DNA of 40,138 bases from the NCBI GenBank assembly GCA_013215605.1, contig JABSQW010000114.1:1-40138 (forward strand), given 5' to 3'. Shown in pieces: positions 1 through 9,725 of this stretch (position 1 is the stretch's first letter; each line of letters begins with the position of its first letter). The position numbers were made by a program, and so were the translations under genes. Source of the DNA: Myxococcales bacterium. Its GTDB lineage: Bacteria > Myxococcota_A > UBA9160 > SMWR01. The notes below the pieces were generated by a model. That model worked only from the letters and a program-made list of their open reading frames with translations. It was not told the origin of the DNA and did not search any database.

Positions 1-201
1 TGGAACGCGATCTTCTGCGTCTCTGTGGTCCTCGGTTGCGTGACGCAGCTCGAGTCGGTGCTCGACTTCTCCGACGCCACCGTCTTCGCGATGGCGCTCG
101 CGAACATCCTGGGTCTGTACATCCTCGCCCCGATCGTGAAGCGCGAGCTCGACACGTACCTCGCAAAGGTGCGCTCCGGCGAGATCTCACCGCGCCGCTG
201 A
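1..201 (+). CDS. Sodium:alanine symporter (AGCS) family protein, C-terminal fragment (5' truncated by window edge)
   Basis: Frame 1 open from base 1 to TGA at 199-201: WNAIFCVSVVLGCVTQLESVLDFSDATVFAMALANILGLYILAPIVKRELDTYLAKV..., typical AGCS C-terminal TM plus KREL tail. Confidence 0.7.
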   Translation, partial: WNAIFCVSVVLGCVTQLESVLDFSDATVFAMALANILGLYILAPIVKRELDTYLAKVRSGEISPRR

Positions 202-256
202 TTGCGCATACAATGGACACGAAATCGAGCGACTCGCGTTCGTACGGAGCAGGTCC

Positions 257-1402
257 ATGACTGTCGAAGACATGATCTCGTCGGATTCCCACATCATCGA
301 GCCGCCGGATCTCTGGGAGCGTCGCATCGATCGCAAATTTCGCGACCGCGCACCCCGCGTCGTGCATGAGGAGAACGGCGACTGGTGGACGATCGACGGA
401 GAGCCCTCGATGTCGTTCCTGGGCGTCCAGACCGGGGACCGCTTCGAACGGGACGCCACGGAGCTGATCACCGAGGCACGCTTCGAGCAGGTGCGACCGG
501 CGGCGTATGACCCGAGCGCCTACGTGGAGGAGAATGCGCTCGACGGCGTGATGGGCTCGGTCCTCTATCCGAGCGAGGCCCTGCTCGCGTTCGGCATTCC
601 CGATTCCGCGCTCTGCTCTGCGACGATGCGCGCCTACAACGACTTCATCGCCGAGTTCTGCTCCGAAAATCGCGCCCGTCTGAAGGGCATCGCCCTGATC
701 AACGTCGACGATCCGGTCGAGGCCACGAAGGAGATGGCGCGCTGCCGCGAGCTGGGCCTCGTCGGCGCGATGATCAGCGTGCTGCCACCCACGGACCGCG
801 CCTACGACCAGCCCATGTACGAGCCCGTGTGGTCCGCAGCGGTGGACCTCGATCTTCCGCTCAGTATGCACGTCGCCACCGGGCGCAATGCCCTCTCGGT
901 CGACGAGAAGCAGACGAGCGTTCGCAAGGTGTCCGAAGCGGCCTTCTACCTGCAGGATCACTTCGTCCGGAAGTCGATCGGCGAGATGATCTTCTCCGGC
1001 GTCTTCGAGCGCCACCCGAAGCTTCGGGTCGGCTCCGTCGAGCACGAGATCTCGTGGATCCCCTTCTTCCTGTTCCAGATGGACTATTGCTACACGGACC
1101 GCCCAGTGCGCGGGGAGTGGCACCGCTTCGCCGATCCCGACGTGCGCCCGAGCGACTTCTTCCGGAAGAACTGCTTCGTATCGTTCCAGGAGGACGCGGT
1201 CGGGATCCGCGAGCGCGACGTCGTCGGGATCGAATCGCTGATGTGGGGCTCCGACTACCCGCACACGGAGTCGACGTTTCCCCGCTCGCGCCAGATCACC
1301 AGCGAGATCCTCGCCGACGTCACCAGCGACGAGCGGGCGATGATTCTGCGTGACAACGTCGCGAAGCTCTACGACTTCGACATCGAGTCGTTGCGCCGTT
1401 GA
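257..1402 (+). CDS. Amidohydrolase family protein (amidohydrolase_2 type)
   Basis: MISSDSHIIEPPDLWERR..., internal DHFVRKSIGEMIFSGVFERHPKLRVGSVEHEISWIPFFL and GSDYPHTESTFP motifs. Confidence 0.9.
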   Translation: MTVEDMISSDSHIIEPPDLWERRIDRKFRDRAPRVVHEENGDWWTIDGEPSMSFLGVQTGDRFERDATELITEARFEQVRPAAYDPSAYVEENALDGVMGSVLYPSEALLAFGIPDSALCSATMRAYNDFIAEFCSENRARLKGIALINVDDPVEATKEMARCRELGLVGAMISVLPPTDRAYDQPMYEPVWSAAVDLDLPLSMHVATGRNALSVDEKQTSVRKVSEAAFYLQDHFVRKSIGEMIFSGVFERHPKLRVGSVEHEISWIPFFLFQMDYCYTDRPVRGEWHRFADPDVRPSDFFRKNCFVSFQEDAVGIRERDVVGIESLMWGSDYPHTESTFPRSRQITSEILADVTSDERAMILRDNVAKLYDFDIESLRR

Positions 1403-2502
1403 TGCGCGCGCTCGTCGTCGGCGGAACGGGTCCGACGGGTCACTTCATCGTCAACGGTCTGCGCGACCGCGGCTACTCCGTCGCGATCCTCCACACCGGA
1501 CGCCACGAGCTCGACGAGATTCCCGACGACGTCGAGCACATCCACACCGACCCCTTCGACGAAGAGGCGGTGCGCAACGCGCTCGGCGATCGCACGTTCG
1601 ACGTGTGCATCGTGACCTACGGACGACTGAGGCGCATGGCCGCCGTCACCGTTGGAAAAGTGGGGCGATTCCTCTCCGTCGGCGGGGTTCCTGCGTACCG
1701 CGGCTACATGAACCCGGAACTCTTTCGCCCAGCGGGGCTTCCCGTGCCCACCGCCGAGGACGCCCCCCTCGTGCGCGAGGAATCGGACGACACGAAGGGC
1801 TACCGCATCGTGCGCACCGAAGAGGCCGTGCTCGACTTCCACCCCACCGCCGCCCACTTCCGCTACCCGTACGTGTACGGGCCCTACCAGCTCGCACCGC
1901 GCGAGTGGTGTGTCGTGCGGCGTATCCTCGACGGACGCCCGTTCATCATCCTTCCCGACGACGGCCTGACGCTTCACAGCTTCGGCTACGCGGGCAACCT
2001 CGCGCACGCGGTGCTGCTCGCGGTCGACCAGCCCGACGCCTCCGCGGGACAGATCTACAACTGCGCCGACGAGGAGGTGCTGACACTGCACCAAGTGGCT
2101 CTGGTCATCGCGGACGCGCTCGAGTGCGACCTGGATATCGTGTCGATGCCGTGGGAGCTCGCCGTCCCGGCCCGACCGCTGCTCATGCAGCCGCTGCCCA
2201 CCCACCGCGTGCTCGACCTCTCGAAGCTCAAGTCACAGCTCGGGTACCGCGACGTGGTGGCTCCGCGAGACGCGCTGGCGTTGACGGCGCGATGGCTGCG
2301 CGAGCACCCGCCGGAGCCGGGCGGGATGGAGGAGACCGTCCTCCAGGACCCGTTCGACTACGCGGCCGAGGACCGCCTCGTCGAATCGTGGAGGAAGGCG
2401 CTCGGGTCGATGGCCCCCGCCGAGTTCGCCGTCGAGCCGAGCTACGGGCTGGCGTACAGCGGACCGGGCGGCAGAACGCCATCCAAGCCCGAGTTCTCGT
2501 AG
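1402..2502 (+). CDS. NAD-dependent epimerase/dehydratase family protein
   Basis: N-terminal Rossmann MRALVVGGTGPTGHFIVNGLRDRGY; start codon overlaps the stop of the preceding gene. Confidence 0.85.
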   Translation: MRALVVGGTGPTGHFIVNGLRDRGYSVAILHTGRHELDEIPDDVEHIHTDPFDEEAVRNALGDRTFDVCIVTYGRLRRMAAVTVGKVGRFLSVGGVPAYRGYMNPELFRPAGLPVPTAEDAPLVREESDDTKGYRIVRTEEAVLDFHPTAAHFRYPYVYGPYQLAPREWCVVRRILDGRPFIILPDDGLTLHSFGYAGNLAHAVLLAVDQPDASAGQIYNCADEEVLTLHQVALVIADALECDLDIVSMPWELAVPARPLLMQPLPTHRVLDLSKLKSQLGYRDVVAPRDALALTARWLREHPPEPGGMEETVLQDPFDYAAEDRLVESWRKALGSMAPAEFAVEPSYGLAYSGPGGRTPSKPEFS

Positions 2503-2615
2503 AAATCAGCTGATCTCCGGCCCTTTCTCGCCCGCGGGTGATCTGAAGCCTCCCCCCGCGCGACCTCTCGTCAACCTCGCGCCACCCCGTGGCGCCGACG
2601 AGAGGAGCTCCGAAG

Positions 2616-2750
2616 ATGGCAGCGCTGAAGTGGACGGCGGCACAGCTCCACCACGCAGAACGCAGACACGGCTACCACGTCCGCCGGGTCGTGCTCGCGG
2701 TCGGCTTCTTCGGCTTCCACCTGCTGGCCGCCTTCAGCCACCCCGCCTGA
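2616..2750 (+). CDS. Possible small protein (44 aa, one hydrophobic segment)
   Basis: ATG preceded by AGGAG-like RBS (gagaggagctccgaag); MAALKWTAAQLHHAERRHGYHVRRVVLAVGFFGFHLLAAFSHPA; sits in an otherwise noncoding gap. Confidence 0.3.
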   Translation: MAALKWTAAQLHHAERRHGYHVRRVVLAVGFFGFHLLAAFSHPA

Positions 2751-2765
2751 CCCAACTTCACCCAA

Positions 2766-2820
2766 CCCCGGGGACGTTCCCTGGACGCAACTTGGAGACG
2801 TTCCTTGCCCACTTGGGGAT
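2766..2820. repeat. Dispersed AACTTGGGGACGTT-type repeat, copy A
   Basis: GGGGACGTTCC and GCAACTTGGAGACGTTCC followed by CACTTGGGGAT; same core occurs near 4963-5015 and 28545-28560. Confidence 0.5.
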
Positions 2821-2822
2821 GA

Positions 2823-3741
2823 TCAAGAGCCGGCGAGGCTTTCGTAGACGCTGCCGACGAAGTCGTCGGGCTTGATGAATCCGCGCGCCCAGGCGCCGTC
2901 GAGGTCACGGGTGGGCTTCGCGGCGATCGTCTCCTCTCGGCTCCTTCCTGCCTTGTGCTCCGCCCCCACGCGCTCGATCACCGTCGCGAGCATGTTTCGG
3001 TATCGCCGCAGCTCAGCGCGGTTCGAGAGGGGACCGTGGCCCGGGATGATCTTCGTGCGATTGTTCGCGAGACCGAGCCCGAGGTTCACGGCACCGAGCA
3101 TCCCTTCGACCGACCCGCCACTCGAGAGGTCGACGAACGGGTACATGCCGTTGAAGTACGTATCTCCCATGTGGATCACGTTGGCGTCGCGGAAGTGGAT
3201 CACGGAGTCGCCATCGGTGTGGGCGGGGCCGACGTAGCGTACCTGCACCGTGTCCCCGTTCAGGTGAAACGTCACCTCATCGCCGTAGGTGAGGAGAGGA
3301 AGAGCGACCCGTGGCGACGGCGGAATCCGAAGGTTGCGACGTGCCATGAACTGCTCCGTGCTCATGCGCGCGCGCACGTTGTCGTGCGCGATGATCACGC
3401 TGCCGCTCGCGCCGAACACCTCGTTGCCGCCCGTGTGGTCGCCGTGCCAGTGCGTGTTGACGAGGAAGCGCAGCGTCCCCGGACGCAGTGCCGCTACCGC
3501 TGCGCTGATCTTGCCGGCGAGCGGGGCGAACTGGTCGTCGATCATGAGGATGCCATCGTCGCCGGTGGAGACTCCGATGTTCCCTCCCTGTCCCACCAGC
3601 ATGGCGACTCCGCCGCCGAGCTTCCGGGTCTGGATCTCGACGTCGTCGAAGTTCTGCGCGTGGGACGACGCGGCCAGAAGCAGCGCCAGGGCCGCGGCGC
3701 CGACGTGAAGTACCGCGTAAGGTTCGGGGTGTCGGATCGTC
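2823..3741 (-). CDS. MBL-fold metallo-hydrolase with signal peptide
   Basis: MTIRHPEPYAVLHVGAAALALLLAASSHAQ leader; metal-binding NTHWHGDHTGGNEVFG, AHTDGDSV and IPGHGPLS motifs. ORF opens at 3770; internal Met at 3741 gives a better signal peptide. Confidence 0.9.
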
Positions 3742-3890
3742 ATGGCCTGGGCGACCTCCGTGAAGTGCACTCGTCACGCGCGTGACGGCCCACGCTAGCA
3801 TGCGACGAGACCCTGCCGAAAACCGACCGGGACCGCCCGCGCGCGGCTACCCTGGTTGCGCACCGACGAGCCGCGCGGGAGAAGCACGAA

Positions 3891-4955
3891 ATGACGCAGC
3901 CCCTGACCGAACCTCGCCCCGTGGGCATCCTGGTGAACCCGAGTTCGGGGCGAGACGTGCGGCGCATCGCCGCGCGAGCGAGCGTCATGACCATCGAGTC
4001 GAAGCGCGACCAGGTGGCGCGTGCCGTGGTGGGCGCCGCAGCCAGTGGTGCGACGCGAATCCTCGTGGTTCGCGATCTCCTGCGAATCGCCGATCGCGCC
4101 GTCGAGAACCTGCGTCTTCACGCCAAGATCGAACTCCTGAAGATCTCCGCGAGCTACAAACCCCACGACACGACGGTGGCCGCCGAGGCGCTACGGCAGG
4201 CCGATTGCGGCGCCATCGTCGTTTTCGGTGGCGACGGCACGAGCCGCATCCTCGCGAAGGCCTGGGCCGATGCTCCTCTCATGCCGCTCTCCACGGGGAC
4301 CAACAACGTGTTCCCCACGATGGTGGAAGCGGGCGTCGGCGGTGCAGCGGCCGGACTCGTGGCGTCGGGCCGCGTGGGAATTGACGAGGTCTCCCTGCGC
4401 GCGAAGGTGGTCCAGGTTTCGATCGACGGCGAAGACGACGACCTCGCACTGGTCGACGCGGCGTTCCTGGTCGACGACCACGTCGGCAACCTCATGCCGT
4501 TCGACGCGCAGCTCATCCGGCGGGCGGTGCTCGCTCGCGCCGAGCCGGCGGCGGTGGGTGTCTCGCCCATCGGTGGGCTTCTCGAGCCGTCGGGCGTCGA
4601 CGATGACTTCGGTGTCGATGTCCGCTGTACCGGTCCGGAAGCCGCGTCCGCCCGACCGATGCTCGTGCCGATCTCACCGGGTCTCTACCGCACCGTCTAC
4701 GTCGCCGGCGCCAATCGCCTGGCCCTCGGCGAAGACGTCGTCGTCGAGGGCCCTGGCATCCTCGCCTTCGACGGCGACCGGGAGCGAGTGCTCGCAGCGG
4801 GCCAGCAGGCCCGGCTGCGCGTGGTCCGAGAGGGTCCGCGGGTGATCGACGTCGGTCGCACGCTGGCCCTCGCGGCGGATCGTCATCTCTATCTCGACCC
4901 GCCCCACTGGCACGACACCTACGACTCGCCCAACAAGACATTCGACTGCTGCTGA
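3891..4955 (+). CDS. ATP-NAD kinase-like / AcoX family protein
   Basis: VGILVNPSSGRDVRRIAARASV N-terminus, VVFGGDGTSRILAKAW (GGDGT) and STGTNNVFP motifs. Confidence 0.85.
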   Translation: MTQPLTEPRPVGILVNPSSGRDVRRIAARASVMTIESKRDQVARAVVGAAASGATRILVVRDLLRIADRAVENLRLHAKIELLKISASYKPHDTTVAAEALRQADCGAIVVFGGDGTSRILAKAWADAPLMPLSTGTNNVFPTMVEAGVGGAAAGLVASGRVGIDEVSLRAKVVQVSIDGEDDDLALVDAAFLVDDHVGNLMPFDAQLIRRAVLARAEPAAVGVSPIGGLLEPSGVDDDFGVDVRCTGPEAASARPMLVPISPGLYRTVYVAGANRLALGEDVVVEGPGILAFDGDRERVLAAGQQARLRVVREGPRVIDVGRTLALAADRHLYLDPPHWHDTYDSPNKTFDCC

Positions 4956-4962
4956 ACGTCGA

Positions 4963-5015
4963 AACTTGGGAAGTCCCTTCTTGCTCGCCCGGGGAACCAA
5001 GAGTGTCCCCAAGTT
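4963..5015. repeat. Inverted-repeat element, copy B of the AACTTGGGG family
   Basis: AACTTGGG (4963-4970) ... CCCCAAGTT (5007-5015) inverted ends between two genes. Confidence 0.5.
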
Positions 5016-5123
5016 GTGCGGGATGTCTTCGACACCGCCGAGACCCGCGACCGGCGCCAGACGGTTCCCCACAGTAGGATTCCGGCTCGTCGCCCGATGC
5101 GCGGCAAGCGGAGGAGGTCCCTG

Positions 5124-5588
5124 ATGACGGTGTTCGATCGCGGAGAAGTCGAAGAGGCCTATCGGAATTTCGTTGCCGTGGGCGACTCGGGCGACTGGAA
5201 CGCCTGGGCGGATCTGCACACCATCGACGGCCTGTGGGTGGAGTGCCACCTCGGAACCTTCGAGGGTCGTGAGGCCATCCGCGAGGGCATCCTGAAGGTC
5301 ATGGCCGCCGCTCCGCGGGAGATGTACTTCCCCACGCCGTGGCACGTCATCGAGGGCAACCGCGTCGTCTACTACCCCATTCAAGCCCTGCCCGACCCCA
5401 CCGGCGGCGACGAGAAGTACGAATTCAGCTGCGTGACCATCCTCGACTACGCGGGCGACGGAGAGTTCTCCTATCAGGAAGACGTCTACAACCCGCGGGC
5501 GGGCGAGAAGGTCTTCGAGCGCTGGATCCGTGCGGGTGGGAAGCTGCCGACCGGGAGCGACTTGTTGAGATCGAGAAGCGACGGGTGA
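5124..5588 (+). CDS. SnoaL-like / NTF2-like nuclear transport factor 2 family protein
   Basis: MTVFDRGEVEEAYRNFVAVGDSGDWNAWADLHTIDGLWVECHLGTFEGREAIREGI...; ATG preceded by GGAGGAGG. Confidence 0.8.
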   Translation: MTVFDRGEVEEAYRNFVAVGDSGDWNAWADLHTIDGLWVECHLGTFEGREAIREGILKVMAAAPREMYFPTPWHVIEGNRVVYYPIQALPDPTGGDEKYEFSCVTILDYAGDGEFSYQEDVYNPRAGEKVFERWIRAGGKLPTGSDLLRSRSDG

Positions 5589-5598
5589 GTCCGACGGC

Positions 5599-6549
5599 TC
5601 AGGAGTAGAACTGGGCCGCCCAGCGCCGGAACTCTGGGATCGGTCCATCCTCTTCGCAGAGCAGCGGCTGCGGACGGAAGCGCTTGTTCTCGAAGATCGG
5701 AAAGTCCTCCTCGGCGACGACCCGGTGTTCGTCGATATAGGTGCGCAGCACCTGCTTCGTCGCCTCGTCACCGTCGTCGAGCTTCTCTCCGATCACACCC
5801 ATGCGCATGTGCAGCGTTTCGCCGTCGATCGGTGTCATCCCGGTCGCGATGATCGTGTTGAACTGGTTTCCGGTCTGCCGGATGAAGCTGTATCCGAGGC
5901 CCCAGTTCTCGCCGGCGAGGAAGAGGTCGTCCGGCGTGTCACCAAGAGTCGATACGTCCTTGCTGACCCCCACGCTCCACGTGTAGACGTGCTCCGCGAA
6001 GTGATGGCTTCGATCCTCGGGCATCGTCATTCGGTGGACACTCTGGAAGTGCGGCCAGTCGATGCCATTCTCCGCCATCTCCTGCGGGTGGGTCTTCACG
6101 GTCCATTCGTAGCGCAGCCAGGGGGTCACGAAGCCCTCGTCGTGCCACTCGGCGATGTCCGGAACGTCGTAGTTCGGAGCGTCTCCGTTCTCGTGCCACC
6201 ACGTGAAGATCATCCCGTTGCGCTCCACGGTGGGGTGCGCCCGGAGCTTCGCTCGCGACGGAATCCGCGCCGCATAGGGGATCTCGACGCAGTCCCCGGC
6301 CGCGTCGAACCGCCAACCGTGGAACGGACAACGCAGACTGTCGCCGACGACGCGGCCGCCGTGTCCGAGGTGCGCACCGAGGTGCGGGCAGAAGGCGTCG
6401 AACACGGCCACGGAACCACTCTCGCCGCGAAAAGCCACGAAGTCGCGTTCGAAGTAGTGGAGCGGGAGCACCTGACCCGCCGCAACTTCGTCGCTGTAGG
6501 CCATGAGGTACCAGCCGTTGGGGATGCCGAAGGGGAAGCGCGGCTCCAT
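5599..6549 (-). CDS. Rieske 2Fe-2S domain aromatic-ring-hydroxylating-type oxygenase (KshA-like)
   Basis: Rieske CPHLGAHLGHGG...CPFHGWRFD; NGIDWPHFQSVH mononuclear iron region; likely start MEPRFPFGIPNGWYLMAYSDEV. Confidence 0.9.
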   Translation of the reverse strand: MEPRFPFGIPNGWYLMAYSDEVAAGQVLPLHYFERDFVAFRGESGSVAVFDAFCPHLGAHLGHGGRVVGDSLRCPFHGWRFDAAGDCVEIPYAARIPSRAKLRAHPTVERNGMIFTWWHENGDAPNYDVPDIAEWHDEGFVTPWLRYEWTVKTHPQEMAENGIDWPHFQSVHRMTMPEDRSHHFAEHVYTWSVGVSKDVSTLGDTPDDLFLAGENWGLGYSFIRQTGNQFNTIIATGMTPIDGETLHMRMGVIGEKLDDGDEATKQVLRTYIDEHRVVAEEDFPIFENKRFRPQPLLCEEDGPIPEFRRWAAQFYS

Positions 6550-6622
6550 CGATTCTCCGATCCGCCAACGAAGCGCGGAGACCTGTAGGCTATCAACATT
6601 CTCAACCGCCGAAGGAATCATC

Positions 6623-7342
6623 GTGCCCGAGTCCACAGCCAGCGAGATCGGACTCCTCGAGGGAATCGCCACCACCCGAGCGATCCGCCGCTACACCGAC
6701 GAGCCCGTCTCCGGCGAGGATCTGGCCGCCATCCTGTTTGCCGCAACCCGGGCGCCATCGGGGTCGAACCGTCAACCGTGGCGATTCATCGTTCTCCGGG
6801 ACGATCCGAAGTCCCTCGAAGCGAAGCGGCTGCTGGGCGGCGCGGCGCGCAGGATGTGGGAGTTCAAGCGACGCGGCGATCGCTACGACGAGGGATCGGG
6901 GCAGCGGGAGGGCTCAGCCAAGGCCCGCATGGCTGGCGTGATGGAGCGTTTCGCCGAGCACTTCGAGGACGCTCCGATCGTGATCCTCCCGTGCTTTCTC
7001 CGCTATCGCGATCCCAGTCCACTGGAGGGCGCGTCGATCTACCCGTGCTGTCAGAACCTGCTCCTCGCCGCGCGGGCACGGGGTCTCGGTGGTGTCCTGA
7101 CGGGATTCCAGAGCGGTGTCGAGAAGGAGCTCAAGCTGCTGCTCGACATCCCCGACTCCGCGGTGCTGTCGGCCTGCATCCCGCTCGGGCATCCCGAGGG
7201 CTCCCACGGACCCGTGCGGCGCCGACCGCTCGCCGAGTTCGTCTTCGAAGGTGGCTGGGGGAAGACACCGGCCTGGGCCGTCGACCCGCCCGGCACTCGA
7301 TACGCCCGTGCCGGCCCGCCGGGTCACGAGAACGTCGACTGA
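6623..7342 (+). CDS. Nitroreductase family protein
   Basis: GTG start: MPESTASEIGLLEGIATTRAIRRYTDEPV...RAPSGSNRQPWRFIVLRD; YPCCQNLLLAARARGLGGVLTGF. Confidence 0.9.
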   Translation: MPESTASEIGLLEGIATTRAIRRYTDEPVSGEDLAAILFAATRAPSGSNRQPWRFIVLRDDPKSLEAKRLLGGAARRMWEFKRRGDRYDEGSGQREGSAKARMAGVMERFAEHFEDAPIVILPCFLRYRDPSPLEGASIYPCCQNLLLAARARGLGGVLTGFQSGVEKELKLLLDIPDSAVLSACIPLGHPEGSHGPVRRRPLAEFVFEGGWGKTPAWAVDPPGTRYARAGPPGHENVD

Positions 7343-7352
7343 CGCTCGGATC

Positions 7353-8237
7353 TCAGCCGCGCTTCTCGAGCACCTCGAGCAGGTTGTCGAGCTCGGCTGT
7401 ATCCGCGGTCGCGGAGTTGAGCATGCACTCCTCGACGCCGAGCTCCTCGTACGCGTCGAGCGACTCGCGCACCGCATCGGCACTCGAGCGGTCCACCACC
7501 GACGACATCGCCCGCGCGACGTCCTCGCCCATGATGCGCGTGTACTTGAAGACGTACTCCTTGAGCCTGCGATCGGCGTCCGGCGCGAGCGAGTACCAGA
7601 ACCCGGCGACGTGCTGCGGCGCGGCTTCGCGCCCTTCGTCCGTCCAGGCCGCGCGGACTCTCTGCAGCTGGCCGTCGATCTCGGCCGGGTTGCCGGCACC
7701 CGACCACGAGTAGACGCCGTCCGCGTAGCGGGACGCCCGCTTGATGGCGCCCGGTCCCATCACCCCCGCCAGGATCGGCGGGCCTCCCGGCTGAACGGGC
7801 GCGGGACCGATGGCCTCCGTCCCCTCGAAGGGCAGCTCGCCCCGCCAGATGCTGCGGATCTGCGCGACCTGTTCCTCCATCCGCGCGTGCGGCTTGTCGC
7901 GCTCGCGCTCCATACAGCGGTAATCGTGATCGCGCCCTCCGACCCCTACCGTGATCGTGACGCGACCTCCCGACAGAACGTCGAGTGTCGCGGCCTGCTT
8001 CGCGACCCAGATCGCCGGGTGCATCGGCAGCACGTAGAGCGTGGGAACGATGCGGATCCGCTCCGTCACCGCCGCAGCACCCGCCAGGGTCGTGCTCATC
8101 TCGACGCTGTTGCCGATCATCCGCTCGCCGCAAGACAGGCTCGAGAAAGGTCCCTCCTCGACGCGCCGGTACCAGGTGAGCATCGTCTCGCGCGACATGT
8201 CGGGCTGGGTGTAGGGAAAGCACAAACCGATCTTCAT
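7353..8237 (-). CDS. LLM class flavin-dependent (F420-type) oxidoreductase
   Basis: MKIGLCFPYTQPDMSRET...YVLPMHPAIWVAKQAATLDVLSGGRVTITVGVGG. Confidence 0.85.
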   Translation of the reverse strand: MKIGLCFPYTQPDMSRETMLTWYRRVEEGPFSSLSCGERMIGNSVEMSTTLAGAAAVTERIRIVPTLYVLPMHPAIWVAKQAATLDVLSGGRVTITVGVGGRDHDYRCMERERDKPHARMEEQVAQIRSIWRGELPFEGTEAIGPAPVQPGGPPILAGVMGPGAIKRASRYADGVYSWSGAGNPAEIDGQLQRVRAAWTDEGREAAPQHVAGFWYSLAPDADRRLKEYVFKYTRIMGEDVARAMSSVVDRSSADAVRESLDAYEELGVEECMLNSATADTAELDNLLEVLEKRG

Positions 8238-8271
8238 GAGGGTCTCCGAGCGGGGCGTTGTTGCGGGTTGA

Positions 8272-8490
8272 CTAGAGCGCGATCTCGTTGCCGTCGGCGT
8301 CGAGCACCGCGATCGCGAGGGCGGGACACTTGCGAGCGACGGCGACGAGCTCATCGCGGGAGAGCGCCGAGAGGCCCTCGGTCGCGTCACCGAGGTCGTC
8401 GTCGTCCCACGCGAACGCCGACGGATGCGCGTCGACGCAGTTCCCGGACGATTGGCAGCTCTGCTTGTCGATCTTCACCGTGTACTTCAT
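8272..8490 (-). CDS. Small ferredoxin (3Fe-4S/4Fe-4S type, 72 aa)
   Basis: MKYTVKIDKQSCQSSGNCVDAHPSAFAWDDD...VARKCPALAIAVLDADGNEIAL; cysteine pattern of P450-associated single-cluster ferredoxins. Confidence 0.85.
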   Translation of the reverse strand: MKYTVKIDKQSCQSSGNCVDAHPSAFAWDDDDLGDATEGLSALSRDELVAVARKCPALAIAVLDADGNEIAL

Positions 8491-8568
8491 GCGCCTGTTT
8501 CCGCGGAATCGCCGATGCCGTCGATTCTCGCCGATTTCGCGTGCGCTGGGGCAGCGGCCCGGTTCGCC

Positions 8569-9711
8569 CTAGACGATCGCCTTCGCGTCGCGCAGCTGCG
8601 CGATTTCGCCCGCCTCGAGTCCCCAGTCGACCAGCGCCTCGTCCGTGTGCTGGCCGGGGACGGGCGGCGGAAGCCCGAGCTCACCCGGAGTTCGGCTGAA
8701 GCGCGGTGCCGGGGCGGGCTGAAGTTTGCCGTCGTGGCTGACGAAGGTCTTGCGCGCGACGTTGTGGGGATGGGACGGCGCTTCGCTCATCGAGAGCACC
8801 GGCGCGAAGCAGACGTCGCTCCCCTCCATGATCTCGCACCACTCGTCGCGGGTCTTGCTGCGGAAGACCTCGACCATGCGCTGCTTCAGCGCCGGCCAGG
8901 CATCGCGGTCGCTCTGCGCGGGGAGGTCTTCCTCCGCGAGGCCGGTCTTCTCGAGGAGCTCGGCGTAGAACTGGGGCTCGATGGCACCGACCGACACGTA
9001 CTTTCCGTCGCGGGTCTCGTAGGCGTCGTAGTAGTGCGAGCCACTGTCGATGACGTTCGAGCCCCGCTCTTCGCTCCAATGGCCGTGCTGGTGGATCGAG
9101 AACAGCACGGTCAGGAGCGTCGCCGAGCCGTCGACCATGGCGGCGTCGACCACCTGGCCCTTGCCGGATCGCGTCCGCTCGAACAGCGCGCTCACCATCC
9201 CGAAGGCGAGGAACATGCCGCCACCGCCGAAGTCTCCCACGACGTTGAGCGGGGGTACCGGCGGTTGTCCGCGCCGGCCGATGTGCGCGAGCACGCCCGA
9301 CAGCGCGATGTAGTTGATGTCGTGTCCCGCGGCGTGAGCGAGCGGTCCGTCCTGACCGAAGCCTGTCATGCGACCGTACACGAGGGCGGGATTGCGCTCG
9401 AGACAGACGTCGGGACCGAGTCCGAGGCGCTCCATGACACCCGGGCGAAACCCCTCGATCAATCCGTCGGCCTTCTCGACGAGGCGCAGAAGCGTCTCGA
9501 CGCCGGCCGCGTGCTTGAGATCGACGCCGATGCTGCGCCGTCCGCGAGCAAGGGTGTCGCCACCCGCGTGCGCAGCGTTTCCGGCGGCGACGGCCTGCGG
9601 ACGCTCGATCCGCAACACCTCCGCCCCCATGTCGGCAAGCATCATTCCGCAGAAGGGGCCGGGGCCAATGCCCGCGATCTCGATGATCTTGAGGCCTTCG
9701 AGGGGTCCCAC
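8569..9711 (-). CDS. CaiB/BaiF family CoA-transferase (alpha-methylacyl-CoA racemase-like)
   Basis: MGPLEGLKIIEIAGIGPGPFCGMMLADMGAEVLRIERP...GRRSIGVDLKH...GFRPGVMERLGLGP. Confidence 0.93.
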   Translation of the reverse strand: MGPLEGLKIIEIAGIGPGPFCGMMLADMGAEVLRIERPQAVAAGNAAHAGGDTLARGRRSIGVDLKHAAGVETLLRLVEKADGLIEGFRPGVMERLGLGPDVCLERNPALVYGRMTGFGQDGPLAHAAGHDINYIALSGVLAHIGRRGQPPVPPLNVVGDFGGGGMFLAFGMVSALFERTRSGKGQVVDAAMVDGSATLLTVLFSIHQHGHWSEERGSNVIDSGSHYYDAYETRDGKYVSVGAIEPQFYAELLEKTGLAEEDLPAQSDRDAWPALKQRMVEVFRSKTRDEWCEIMEGSDVCFAPVLSMSEAPSHPHNVARKTFVSHDGKLQPAPAPRFSRTPGELGLPPPVPGQHTDEALVDWGLEAGEIAQLRDAKAIV

Positions 9712-9725
9712 GTGTCGATCTCCTG

